10,627 nt of DNA from DASWHX01 sp036397995 (GCA_036397995.1 DASWHX010000023.1:1-10627), one strand, 5' to 3'. Counted from the stretch's first letter, positions 1 to 5,851 are shown. The notes: generated by a model not told the origin, from the letters alone. Made by a program: numbers and translations.

Positions 1-85
1 GTTTTTTAATTCGTGAATTCTGATTCAAATTGCTTCAGTTTTTTGAATTTGTAATGCAAATAAATAAGAAATAGTTTTTGGTGAT

Positions 86-838
86 TCAGGAATTTAAATC
101 TCCGATAAGCATAAATCCACAAACTTTCATACCGGCTTTAATAAGTGTTGACCGGGAAATTTTATTTTTGATATTGCAACGGGCGGCCGGTACTCTCCCC
201 GCCAGATAACATTCTTTTTTTACTTCCTGCAACATATAACTGCCAAATCCCTGGTTTTTGAATTCCGGGTTTACTTCCATATATAAATCCGCATAAGGAA
301 TATTATAATGGAGGAGAAATCCCCCGGTAGCTACAGCGATCCCATTGCGGATAAGGACATAATCACCAGGCTCGCCATCAAACCGATGCGGAAATGTAAC
401 TTCATTGTCTTTTCTTTTACGGAATTCAATGTCAGAAATTTTAAAACCAGTAGCAATGTAGTCTTCAAACAAAATTGTATCAGAATAAATTTTTTGAGAA
501 AATTCAAAAACAAGTGAAGTAAGAAAAAAGTCATTAGTTTGGCACTCAAGAAATTTGGCTCCTGAGTCTGAAATAAGTTTTTCGAAAAGCGCAGAGGCGT
601 TTTTGCGTAAGTGAGCATGCAAATAAAATTCAAAAATAGAGTCCCGATCTGTCAGCTCTTCCTTCCCCTTTACCGATCCATATCCCACACCTTGATTATC
701 AAGACTTATTAAATATGAATCCGACCAATGCCGTTCATGGCAGGCATTGTACCTAATTTGGAAATCATTCTCTTGCAGAAATTGTGAACGAAGGTGGAGG
801 ATTTCTTCAAGCTTACATTTTCTTATTTCAAAATTCAT
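86..838 (-). CDS. GNAT-family N-acetyltransferase
   Basis: This 250-aa protein probably transfers an acyl group from acyl-CoA to an unidentified small molecule or protein in the cytoplasm. The recognisable GNAT domain is in the C-terminal half (about residues 155-245). A strand reading YVLIRNGIAVATGG is followed by a strand ending in YMEVNPEF, then the acetyl-CoA pyrophosphate-binding loop KNQGFGSYML (194-203), with K where R or Q is usual. The last part, with SRSTLIKAGMKVCGFM, matches the end of GNAT folds, where a residue from a late helix packs on the cofactor. The N-terminal 150 residues look like a second, degenerate acyltransferase-like half or a substrate domain. The start is ATG on the minus strand with no clear ribosome binding site. 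It lies 31 bp downstream of the OsmC gene on the same strand, so the two may be co-transcribed. The substrate cannot be inferred. Confidence 0.82.
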   Translation of the reverse strand: MNFEIRKCKLEEILHLRSQFLQENDFQIRYNACHERHWSDSYLISLDNQGVGYGSVKGKEELTDRDSIFEFYLHAHLRKNASALFEKLISDSGAKFLECQTNDFFLTSLVFEFSQKIYSDTILFEDYIATGFKISDIEFRKRKDNEVTFPHRFDGEPGDYVLIRNGIAVATGGFLLHYNIPYADLYMEVNPEFKNQGFGSYMLQEVKKECYLAGRVPAARCNIKNKISRSTLIKAGMKVCGFMLIGDLNS

Positions 839-849
839 GCAGGAAAAGA

Positions 850-868
850 GATTGGAAATAATCCAATC
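850..868 (-). terminator. Short hairpin between osmC-like gene and GNAT gene
   Basis: A perfect 7-bp inverted repeat (GATTGGA / TCCAATC, 5-nt loop) lies directly after the stop codon of the OsmC-family gene. Read on the minus strand it is followed by TCTTTT. This could be a weak terminator or attenuator that lowers expression of the downstream acetyltransferase. The stem is short and AT-rich, so function is uncertain. Confidence 0.3.
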
Positions 869-869
869 C

Positions 870-1280
870 CTAGTTTAATGTTGCGTCTACAGAAATTTTG
901 GCATTAATGGATTTGGAAATCGGGCAAGTTTTCTCAGCCTCTGCTACCACTTCATCAAATTTGGCTTTATCAATTCCTTCTATTTTTGCATTTAGCGTTA
1001 TATGTGAGGTGGTGATTGAGCCATCCTCCAGGGTAACTACACATTTGGACTCCAGTCTTTCAGCCTTGAATCCTGCACCGTCAATCAAAAATGAAAGTTT
1101 CATACAGAAGCATCCTGCATGAGCAGCGGCAACCAATTCTTCAGGGTTAGTACCAATACCCTGTTCAAAGCGGGATTTATATGAATATTGTGCTCCATTT
1201 AGTACTGTACTCTGTGTTGTCATAGTTCCGGTACCCTCTTTCCCGGTTCCAATCCATACGGCTGTTGCATTTCTTTTCAT
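870..1280 (-). CDS. osmC: OsmC-family peroxiredoxin-like protein
   Basis: This 136-aa protein belongs to the OsmC/Ohr superfamily, thiol-dependent peroxidases that reduce organic hydroperoxides in the cytoplasm. Its length is close to that of E. coli OsmC. The two catalytic cysteines are visible: Cys57 in AAAHAGCFCM on the central helix and Cys119 in the KTCPISKSIN segment. Arg37 in the SRFE motif and the glutamates of NPEELVAAAH (47-48) match the residues that activate the peroxidatic cysteine. The AHAGCF form and the short length favour the OsmC branch over Ohr. Cys59, two residues after the active cysteine, is an extra thiol. The ATG start gives an N-terminus that begins at the first family strand (KRNATAVWIG). 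It is transcribed away from the MFS gene; the 165 bp between them should hold both promoters. I could not identify a confident promoter for it. Confidence 0.92.
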   Translation of the reverse strand: MKRNATAVWIGTGKEGTGTMTTQSTVLNGAQYSYKSRFEQGIGTNPEELVAAAHAGCFCMKLSFLIDGAGFKAERLESKCVVTLEDGSITTSHITLNAKIEGIDKAKFDEVVAEAEKTCPISKSINAKISVDATLN

Positions 1281-1445
1281 AATTCTATTGTTTGTTTAAA
1301 GTTGTTTGAAATATTTCTTAATATAATAATATAGGAATAACAATCATTGAGCAGTTTGGTTTTTTAAGTCTTTAAAATAAGATTTATTAAAATTTTTCAA
1401 TACTGAAATCCAAATTCAGGATTAATTGATATTTTGCGGCGCTTT

Positions 1446-2609
1446 ATGAAGACACTTCCCAAAAACGTCTGGATCCTTACAATTGCCCAGTCGCTGGTTA
1501 TGGCAGTAAGTTCACTGGTCGTTTTTGTTGGTGGAATTGTGGGAGCAGGCCTGGCGCCCAGTGAAAAATTAGCTACTCTTCCCGTTGCGGCAATGATTGT
1601 GGGTACCGCTATTTCGGTACTGCCGGTAACCGGCCTGATGCAGAGATTAGGCCGCCGGAATTCATTTTCCTTTATACTTGCGTTCAGCATTAGTAATGCT
1701 CTGGCAACCGCTTATGCTTTGCATTTTGAGTCTTTTTACTTCTTTTGTTTCAACGCTTTATTATTTGGTGTTACCAATGCTTGTGTGATGCAGTTTCGCT
1801 TTGCCGCCATGGAAAGTGTAAGCGTTGAACTAATACCAAATGCAGCTTCCGCGGTTTTGATTGGTGGTATTGCCGCGGCCTTTGTGGGTCCTGAAATTGC
1901 TTTGGCGGGGAGAAATCTCTACGAAACCGAATTCGCAGGCTCATTTTTTTTGCTGGCGGGCGTATTTTTAGTGGCATTTGTTGTTCTTCGATTTTTTAGA
2001 AATGTGCCAATTAAAAAATCAGAAATGGATGAAGGGCCACGACCATTAAAGGAAATTTCAAGCCAACGGGTTTTTTGGGTAGCATTGACCAGTGCGGCAA
2101 CCGGGTACATGATCATGAGTTTTATTATGACCGCGACTCCAGTCAGCATGAATATTATCGATCATCATTCCCTTTCTTCCACAAAATGGGTGATTCAAAG
2201 TCATATAATTGCGATGTACGCTCCCTCGGTAATAACCGGCTTTCTCATAAGAAAAGTAGGAATTTCCGGAATGATGATTTCCGGATTGGTAATCTATGTA
2301 TTGTGCATTGCGATAGCCTTTGCAGGACATGATTTAATTAATTATTGGGTTTCATTGATCTTTCTTGGGCTTGGATGGAACTTCCTTTTTATTGGTGGCA
2401 CCTCTTTGCTTCCACTGTCCTATCGACCCGCGGAACGGTTCCGGGTTCAGGCATTGAATGATTTTGTAGTGTTCGGAAGTCAGGCTATTGCATCCCTATC
2501 AGCCGGGTGGTTGGTTTTTGCTATAGGATGGGAGAGTATGTTGATCGTAGTTATACCAATCATAGTTCTGCAAGGTGGTATAGTTCTGCGGTCGGCAGGC
2601 CAACCTTAA
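1446..2609 (+). CDS. Major facilitator superfamily (MFS) transporter
   Basis: This is a polytopic inner-membrane transporter of about 387 aa, with a hydrophobicity pattern compatible with the 12-TM MFS fold. After the second membrane segment, the loop GLMQRLGRRNSF resembles MFS motif A (GxLaDrxGrr). A long charged cytoplasmic loop (RNVPIKKSEMDEGPRPLKEISSQ region, about residues 190-215) separates the two six-helix halves. It presumably exchanges a small solute or drug by a proton-coupled mechanism; the substrate cannot be read from the sequence. An in-frame TTG at 1434 would add four residues (MRRF) and has an AGGA 12 nt upstream; the ATG at 1446 is preferred by codon type. The extreme 3' end is odd: the last six codons (RSAGQP) and the stop lie in sequence nearly identical to the dispersed repeat found again at 9478-9500, so the original C-terminus seems to have been replaced or trimmed by repeat insertion. 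Confidence 0.88.
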   Translation: MKTLPKNVWILTIAQSLVMAVSSLVVFVGGIVGAGLAPSEKLATLPVAAMIVGTAISVLPVTGLMQRLGRRNSFSFILAFSISNALATAYALHFESFYFFCFNALLFGVTNACVMQFRFAAMESVSVELIPNAASAVLIGGIAAAFVGPEIALAGRNLYETEFAGSFFLLAGVFLVAFVVLRFFRNVPIKKSEMDEGPRPLKEISSQRVFWVALTSAATGYMIMSFIMTATPVSMNIIDHHSLSSTKWVIQSHIIAMYAPSVITGFLIRKVGISGMMISGLVIYVLCIAIAFAGHDLINYWVSLIFLGLGWNFLFIGGTSLLPLSYRPAERFRVQALNDFVVFGSQAIASLSAGWLVFAIGWESMLIVVIPIIVLQGGIVLRSAGQP

Positions 2610-3115
2610 ATTAAGGGGGGGGAAGTACCCCCTGCCCGGAAATTGTCCCCTTGTTTTAAGGGGGACTACAGGGGGTTTTGACTACCATTTTGAGAACCAC
2701 CCCTGCCCCTCCTTAAAAAGGAGGGGAAAGTACCCCTGCTCGGAAATACAGGGGGTTTTTTCCTTCCCACATAGAGCAAATGCATTTCTATATTCTGAAC
2801 CAATGGAAATTGTCCCCCTTGTTTTAAGGGGGACTTCAGGGGGTTTTGACTACCATTTTAAGAACCACCTTGCCCGGAAATTGTCCCCCTTGTTTTAAGG
2901 GGGACTACAGGGGGTTTTGACTACCATTTTAAGAACCACCCTGCCCGGAAATTGTCCCCCTTGTTTTAAGGGGGACTACAGGGGGTTTAAATACCTGTTA
3001 GAACCACCCCCTGCCCGCAAATTGTCCCCCTTGTTTTAAGGAGGACTACAGGGGGTTTAAATACTATTTTCATAACCACCCCTGCCCAACCTTCGGTCGA
3101 CAGGCCCTCGTTAAA
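2604..3115. repeat. Composite array of ~71-bp hairpin repeats
   Basis: About 510 bp of gene-free, GC-rich repeat. The core unit contains a hairpin GTCCCCCTT / AAGGGGGAC with loop GTTTT, then ACTACAGGGGG, a T-rich stretch, ACTACCATTTTAAGAACCACC and a CTGCCCGGAAATT lead into the next unit. Hairpins lie at 2645-2666 (one C short), 2812-2834, 2883-2905, 2954-2976 and 3024-3046 (one mismatch), all in the same orientation. Hairpins two to five are in tandem with steps of 71, 71 and 70 bp. Other parts of the composite are CTTCGGTCGRCAGGCC (3090-3105, with a copy overlapping the MFS stop near 2589) and GCATTTCTATATTCTGAACC (2782-2801). Interrupted or tandem hairpin units resemble REP/BIME-type extragenic repeats. 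They may also end transcription from the MFS gene. A further copy lies at 9420-9561. Confidence 0.93.
2706..2726. repeat. Perfect 9-bp hairpin inside the repeat array
   Basis: CCCCTCCTT / AAGGAGGGG with a 3-nt AAA loop. It is a variant of the array hairpin with a different stem sequence but the same overall shape. It is followed by a degenerate partial unit (TGCTCGGAAATACAGGGGG, 2737-2755). A strong, short-loop stem of this kind could stall or end transcription coming from the MFS gene, although it is not followed by a clean T-run. Confidence 0.6.
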
Positions 3116-3289
3116 AGAAGGAGAGGAATATAAGATTAATTAGGTAATTGGTGTACTGTGCAGACATAAGGAAGGGTTAGAGGTTGCACAGAAATAGATA
3201 TTAGGATCATGAAACGGACTTATGGGATGTGCACCCAGCGCTTTGAATTAAAACATAAACCGTTAGGACTGATTTTAAGGATTGGCATG
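3116..3289. other. Leader region between the repeats and the kinase gene
   Basis: This part is unique sequence, AT-rich, with no confident gene apart from the start of the doubtful 49-codon ORF. A loose pair TGCACA (3185-3190) and TGTGCA (3228-3233) is inverted, but the arms are short and far apart. No tRNA, no recognised riboswitch and no repeat copy was seen. The stretch 3368-3375 further on (TATTTTTG) fits the Bacteroidota -7 box but lies only 6 bases before the kinase ATG and lacks a matching -33 box. Confidence 0.4.
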
Positions 3290-3358
3290 GATCTCCACAC
3301 CGTGCAAGATCCGAACAACGTGGAGATCTTTCAGAATATTTTTACAAAATATTTATAA
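3209..3358 (+). CDS. Possible 49-aa small ORF upstream of the kinase gene
   Basis: An ATG with an AGGA-like sequence just before it (TTAGGATCATG) opens 49 codons ending at TAA 23 bp before the kinase start. The product begins MKRTYGMCTQRFELKHK and ends DPNNVEIFQNIFTKYL. It has no membrane segment or motif that I recognise. The last third of the ORF spans the 9-bp inverted repeat at 3290-3328, so the codons may be incidental to an RNA or operator structure. It could also be the degraded C-terminal end of a gene destroyed when the repeats arrived. Low confidence that it is expressed. Confidence 0.25.
   Translation: MKRTYGMCTQRFELKHKPLGLILRIGMDLHTVQDPNNVEIFQNIFTKYL
3290..3328. promoter_or_regulatory. 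9-bp inverted repeat in the leader of the potassium gene block
   Basis: GATCTCCAC at 3290-3298 is matched by its exact reverse complement GTGGAGATC at 3320-3328, with a 21-nt spacer. The centres of the arms are 30 bp apart, about three helical turns, which suits a dimeric protein operator. As RNA it would be a 9-bp stem with a large loop followed by UUUCAG. It lies 53 bp upstream of the kinase start. No known riboswitch consensus was recognised here. Role inferred only. Confidence 0.4.
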
Positions 3359-3381
3359 CTTAATTGATATTTTTGAGCTGA

Positions 3382-4491
3382 ATGACAGCAAGATTTTTCG
3401 GGTGGAGAGGCAATATTTTCAATCAGTATCTGATAAGTCTGATCCTGATCTTTTTGACTTCGGTGATCTGTTATTTTTCCCCAGGTTTTATTGACTACAG
3501 GGTAGTGGCTCTGATCTTAATGCTGGTTTTGTCTTTACTGGCTATGCTTTTTGATATTTTCCCGGTATTGATGGCGGCTATTCTCAGTGCCATTATTTGG
3601 GATTACTTATTTATCCCGCCAACCTTCACTTTTTATATCGGGACGCCTGAAGATGCGCTACTATTTTTGATGTATTTTGTTATTGCCTTAATAAATATTG
3701 TCATGACTTCCAGAATACGGAGTTTCGAAAAAAAAGCAAGAGATAAAGGTGAGCGGGAAAAAACGATCAGGCTTTACAATACCTTACTTAATTCTTTATC
3801 TCACGAACTGAGGACTCCAATCTCTACTATTGTAGGAGCCATTGATACAATTAAGGAAAATGAACACAAATTATCAGAACGAAATAAGCTGGAGTTATTT
3901 AATGAGATTGAAATAGCGGGCTTTCGTCTTAACCGTCATGTAGAAAATCTCTTGAATATGAGTCGTCTTGAAGCGGGTGTTCTCAAACCAAAATTAGACT
4001 GGTGTGATGTGAATGAATTGATTTACACTGTTATTAAAAACAACAAAAATAACGCTTCGCAACGTATTATTGATTTTGAACCGAATGAAAAACTGCCCTT
4101 CTTCAAAATTGACCGCGGATTAACAGAACATGTACTCAATAACATCCTGCACAACGCTCTTCAATATACGCCTGACAAATCAATAATTGTAATTAGTGTT
4201 TCACTCGTGGGTGATTACTGCAGGTTCACGATCTCTGATAATGGCGAAGGCGTGCCACCAGAAGAACTGAAATCGGTATTTGATAAATTCTTCAGACTTC
4301 CCCAAACAGGTACCGGCGGAACCGGTTTGGGATTATCTATAGCTAAGGGGTTTACGGAAGCACAGAATGGAACCATTAAACTGGAGAACATAAGATCGGG
4401 CGGTGCCAAATTTACTATTGAAATTCCTGCAGAAGTTTCATCTTTAAACGATGACCTTAAAAATGAACAAAGCGTTGATACTGATAATTGA
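3382..4491 (+). CDS. KdpD-type sensor histidine kinase, short form
   Basis: This 369-aa membrane histidine kinase probably senses K+ or turgor-related cues and phosphorylates the response regulator encoded next to it. Residues 14-110 form four closely spaced membrane helices ending in VMTSRIRSFEKK, matching the DUF4118 membrane domain of KdpD, including the WDYLFIPPTFTFYIGTPEDALLF loop between helices. The dimerisation/phosphoacceptor domain has SLSHELRTPIS with His141. The ATPase domain shows the N-box NNILHNALQYTP (253-264), G1 box DNGEGVP (286-292), F box (VFDKFFRL) and G2 box GTGLGLSIAKG (313-323). Full-length KdpD is about 890 aa; the N-terminal KdpD sensor domain and the USP-like domain are entirely absent. 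The ATG at 3382 begins just before the first helix, so this looks like a natural short form rather than a frameshift, although the upstream repeats leave truncation possible. It overlaps the regulator gene by 29 nt, implying translational coupling. Confidence 0.9.
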   Translation: MTARFFGWRGNIFNQYLISLILIFLTSVICYFSPGFIDYRVVALILMLVLSLLAMLFDIFPVLMAAILSAIIWDYLFIPPTFTFYIGTPEDALLFLMYFVIALINIVMTSRIRSFEKKARDKGEREKTIRLYNTLLNSLSHELRTPISTIVGAIDTIKENEHKLSERNKLELFNEIEIAGFRLNRHVENLLNMSRLEAGVLKPKLDWCDVNELIYTVIKNNKNNASQRIIDFEPNEKLPFFKIDRGLTEHVLNNILHNALQYTPDKSIIVISVSLVGDYCRFTISDNGEGVPPEELKSVFDKFFRLPQTGTGGTGLGLSIAKGFTEAQNGTIKLENIRSGGAKFTIEIPAEVSSLNDDLKNEQSVDTDN

Positions 4492-5143
4492 TGATGAGCC
4501 TCAGATCCGGAAGCTGCTGAAGATCATTCTTGAGAGCAATAATTATGAAGTAGTGCAGGCAGCTGCGGGCAAGGAAGGCCTTTTAAAGGCGGCCAATCAC
4601 CCACCAGAACTTATCTTACTGGACATTGGATTACCCGACAAAAGTGGCCATGAAATACTCAAAGAACTTAGAGAATGGTATAATAAACCCATAATAATTC
4701 TTTCAGTTCAGGATAACGAAAGCGACATCGTTAATGCACTCGATGTCGGTGCTACGGATTACATTACAAAGCCATTCAGGACAGGAGAACTATTGGCACG
4801 CATCCGTTCGGCTATTCGAAGTAGCCAGAATATCAATTTAGATGAAACAATAATTACCTGCGGTGATCTGAAAATAGATCTGATCGCGCGAACGGTTAAA
4901 AAGAATGATGAAATAGTAAAATTCACTTCCACTGAATATAATTTACTCGCCTTATTTGCAAAAAACGAGGAGAAAGTACTTACTCACCAGTTTATTCTAA
5001 AGGAGGTTTGGGGTATTGGTTACCAGACAGAAACGCAGTATTTACGTGTATTTGTAGCTCAACTGCGAAAGAAGATTGAAGAAAACCCAAACAACCCCAG
5101 GCATATTGTTACCGAAAGCGGAGTTGGTTACAGGTTCAGCTAG
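4463..5143 (+). CDS. kdpE: KdpE-like response regulator (OmpR/PhoB family)
   Basis: This cytoplasmic transcription factor of 226 aa is close in length to E. coli KdpE. Counting from the alternative upstream ATG at 4451, the receiver domain has the acidic pair D14-D15, phosphoacceptor D58 in LLDIGLPDKSG, S85 at the switch position and K107 in the ITKPF motif. The C-terminal winged helix (about 135-230) contains FTSTEYNLLALFAKN, then YLRVFVAQLRKKIE as the recognition region, and ends VTESGVGYRFS, as in KdpE. The start at 4463 (MNKALILIIDDE) aligns better with KdpE than 4451. The gene overlaps the kinase gene, so the two are surely a pair. No kdpFABC genes are present here; the nearest transport genes are Trk/Ktr-type, which are its probable targets. 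Confidence 0.93.
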   Translation: MNKALILIIDDEPQIRKLLKIILESNNYEVVQAAAGKEGLLKAANHPPELILLDIGLPDKSGHEILKELREWYNKPIIILSVQDNESDIVNALDVGATDYITKPFRTGELLARIRSAIRSSQNINLDETIITCGDLKIDLIARTVKKNDEIVKFTSTEYNLLALFAKNEEKVLTHQFILKEVWGIGYQTETQYLRVFVAQLRKKIEENPNNPRHIVTESGVGYRFS

Positions 5144-5162
5144 TCTTTATAAAATCTTTATA
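5144..5162 (+). promoter_or_regulatory. Direct repeat TCTTTATA x2, 11-bp period: candidate response-regulator operator
   Basis: TCTTTATA occurs at 5144-5151 and again at 5155-5162, a period of exactly 11 bp, starting at the base after the regulator stop codon. OmpR/PhoB-family regulators bind head-to-tail half-sites about 11 bp apart, and the known E. coli KdpE site is similarly T-rich (TTTATA-like). The pair lies about 20 bp upstream of the -33 region of the promoter candidate at 5182-5212, a normal place for activator binding. Binding is inferred. Confidence 0.45.
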
Positions 5163-5181
5163 GATACAGGCCAAACTTTTA

Positions 5182-5212
5182 TTTTCTACCGATCCATTGG
5201 AAGATAAATTTG
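5182..5212 (+). promoter_or_regulatory. Candidate Bacteroidota-type promoter for the transport genes
   Basis: TAAATTTG at 5205-5212 is an exact match to the Bacteroidota -7 consensus TAnnTTTG. TTTT at 5182-5185 matches three of four bases of the -33 TTTG box with a 19-bp spacer, within the usual range. Transcription would start near 5219, just before the AGGTGA and TTG start of the 108-aa gene. This would give the small genes and the K+ transport genes their own promoter, separate from the two-component genes. Confidence 0.5.
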
Positions 5213-5234
5213 AGTTGCAGGTGACATTCTTATA

Positions 5235-5561
5235 TTGGAAAAGAACGGACAATCGCAGGCAGCAAAAGCAGCTGAGATCTTATCAATTTATTTTAGTACA
5301 AAGAAATTGATTGAAGAATTACCTTCCAGAGAGATTTCAGGGATTTCAGATTATCTGAATTGCTACCAGCTTTTGAAAGCAAGGTTTGATAAGTCTTTGA
5401 TCACTGAACTTGATCAATGCATTCTGGAAACAAAAAAAATGATCTTCCTTGACATTAATATGAATAGCGAAAAGGAAGTTCATCCCAGGATCAGCCGAAA
5501 GCTCAAGCGCATTTTAGAAAACCTACTTCTTCTTAAAGAACGAGTACAAGATTCGGAGTAA
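5235..5561 (+). CDS. Hypothetical 108-aa soluble helical protein
   Basis: I do not recognise this protein. It is 108 aa, strongly charged and apparently all-helical, with no membrane segment or signal peptide. Its C-terminal third is basic then leucine-rich (RISRKLKRILENLLLLKERVQDSE), which could form an amphipathic or coiled-coil helix. There is no usable ATG: the reading frame is closed by a TGA at 5211, and the first plausible start is TTG at 5235. AGGTGA lies at 5219-5224, 10 nt upstream, giving a better Shine-Dalgarno than most genes here, which supports the TTG. It is the first gene after the candidate promoter and is followed by two tiny membrane protein genes and trkH, so it may be a cytoplasmic partner or regulator of the transport system. 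It does not resemble TrkA/KtrA or KdpC. Confidence 0.62.
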   Translation: MEKNGQSQAAKAAEILSIYFSTKKLIEELPSREISGISDYLNCYQLLKARFDKSLITELDQCILETKKMIFLDINMNSEKEVHPRISRKLKRILENLLLLKERVQDSE

Positions 5562-5563
5562 TT

Positions 5564-5590
5564 ATGCCAAATAATCAAAAATCAAAGTAA
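5564..5590 (+). other. 8-codon mini-ORF coupled to the 33-aa gene
   Basis: ATG at 5564 opens MPNNQKSK followed by TAA, whose last A is the first base of the ATG of the next small gene (TAATG). The overlap could carry ribosomes into the 33-aa gene. It is so short that chance is quite possible. Confidence 0.2.
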
Positions 5591-5691
5591 TGAGTTATAA
5601 TGAAGTTCTCCAGATTGCAGTGATAACACTAAGTATTATTCTGATCATTTGGCTTGTTGGTGTAGTGATCCGGGAGATCTATAAAAAATAG
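5590..5691 (+). CDS. 33-aa single-pass membrane protein
   Basis: A short ORF beginning MSYNEVLQIAV and ending VIREIYKK. Residues 8-27 are one uninterrupted hydrophobic helix, and the basic C-terminus (R, K, K) suggests a cytoplasmic C-terminal end by the positive-inside rule. In size and shape it recalls KdpF, the ~29-aa helix that stabilises the Kdp pump, but I see no clear sequence identity and no Kdp pump is present. It lies 28 bp after the 108-aa gene and 5 bp before the 45-aa gene, in the same direction as trkH. A conserved accessory subunit of the Trk/Ktr-type transporter is a reasonable hypothesis. No Shine-Dalgarno is visible. Whether it is translated is unproven, but a clean, full helix with a charged tail is unlikely to arise by chance in this tight spacing. 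Confidence 0.6.
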   Translation: MSYNEVLQIAVITLSIILIIWLVGVVIREIYKK

Positions 5692-5696
5692 TTTGG

Positions 5697-5834
5697 ATGA
5701 AGAAAAAGGAAAACCATCTAACTCCCTATGAAAAATGGATAAAGGAAATCGTCCACTTGAAATGGCCGGTGGTCATCTTGTTTATTTTGGCATTAGTACT
5801 AGTAATTCTTATCGACTTTTTCCTGACTGATTAG
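5697..5834 (+). CDS. 45-aa single-pass membrane protein
   Basis: A 45-aa ORF with a basic, soluble N-terminus (MKKKENHLTPYEKWIKEIVH) and a single hydrophobic helix from about residue 24 to 43, ending FFLTD. By the positive-inside rule the N-terminus is cytoplasmic and the short acidic tail is periplasmic, the opposite topology to that predicted for the preceding 33-aa protein. The two could therefore form an antiparallel pair. It starts 5 bp after the 33-aa gene and ends 17 bp before trkH, so it is almost certainly in the same transcript. No family is recognised. An accessory or assembly subunit of the K+ uptake channel is the simplest inference from position. Confidence 0.65.
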   Translation: MKKKENHLTPYEKWIKEIVHLKWPVVILFILALVLVILIDFFLTD

Positions 5835-5851
5835 GATCGCTGACTCATCTT

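Noticed and set aside
22..49. Terminator after the acetyltransferase gene
   Set aside because: ATTCAAA / TTTGAAT can pair, but the stem is AT-rich with a 12-nt loop and no T-run follows on the minus strand.
308..633. Two short ORFs overlapping the acetyltransferase gene
   Set aside because: Both lie in other frames of the GNAT gene and give low-complexity, hydrophobic or basic products without motifs.
2604..3115. CRISPR array
   Set aside because: The tandem units are 70-71 bp and similar over their whole length; there are no unique spacers between short identical repeats and no cas genes nearby.
3368..3375. TATTTTTG as the kinase gene promoter -7 box
   Set aside because: It fits TAnnTTTG but lies 6 bases before the ATG and has no TTTG-like box at the right distance in this AT-rich stretch.
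3116..3381. c-di-AMP (ydaO-type) or other known riboswitch upstream of the K+ genes
   Set aside because: Considered because such switches control K+ transport in other phyla, but none of the conserved motifs was recognised; only one simple inverted repeat is visible.
3282..3494. 70-codon ORF overlapping the kinase start
   Set aside because: It uses a TTG start and overlaps the first 113 bases of the kinase gene in another frame; its product has no features, while the kinase frame encodes clear membrane helices there.
5590..5691. Calling the 33-aa protein KdpF
   Set aside because: Size and single helix fit, but there is no kdpA/B/C nearby and no convincing sequence identity.
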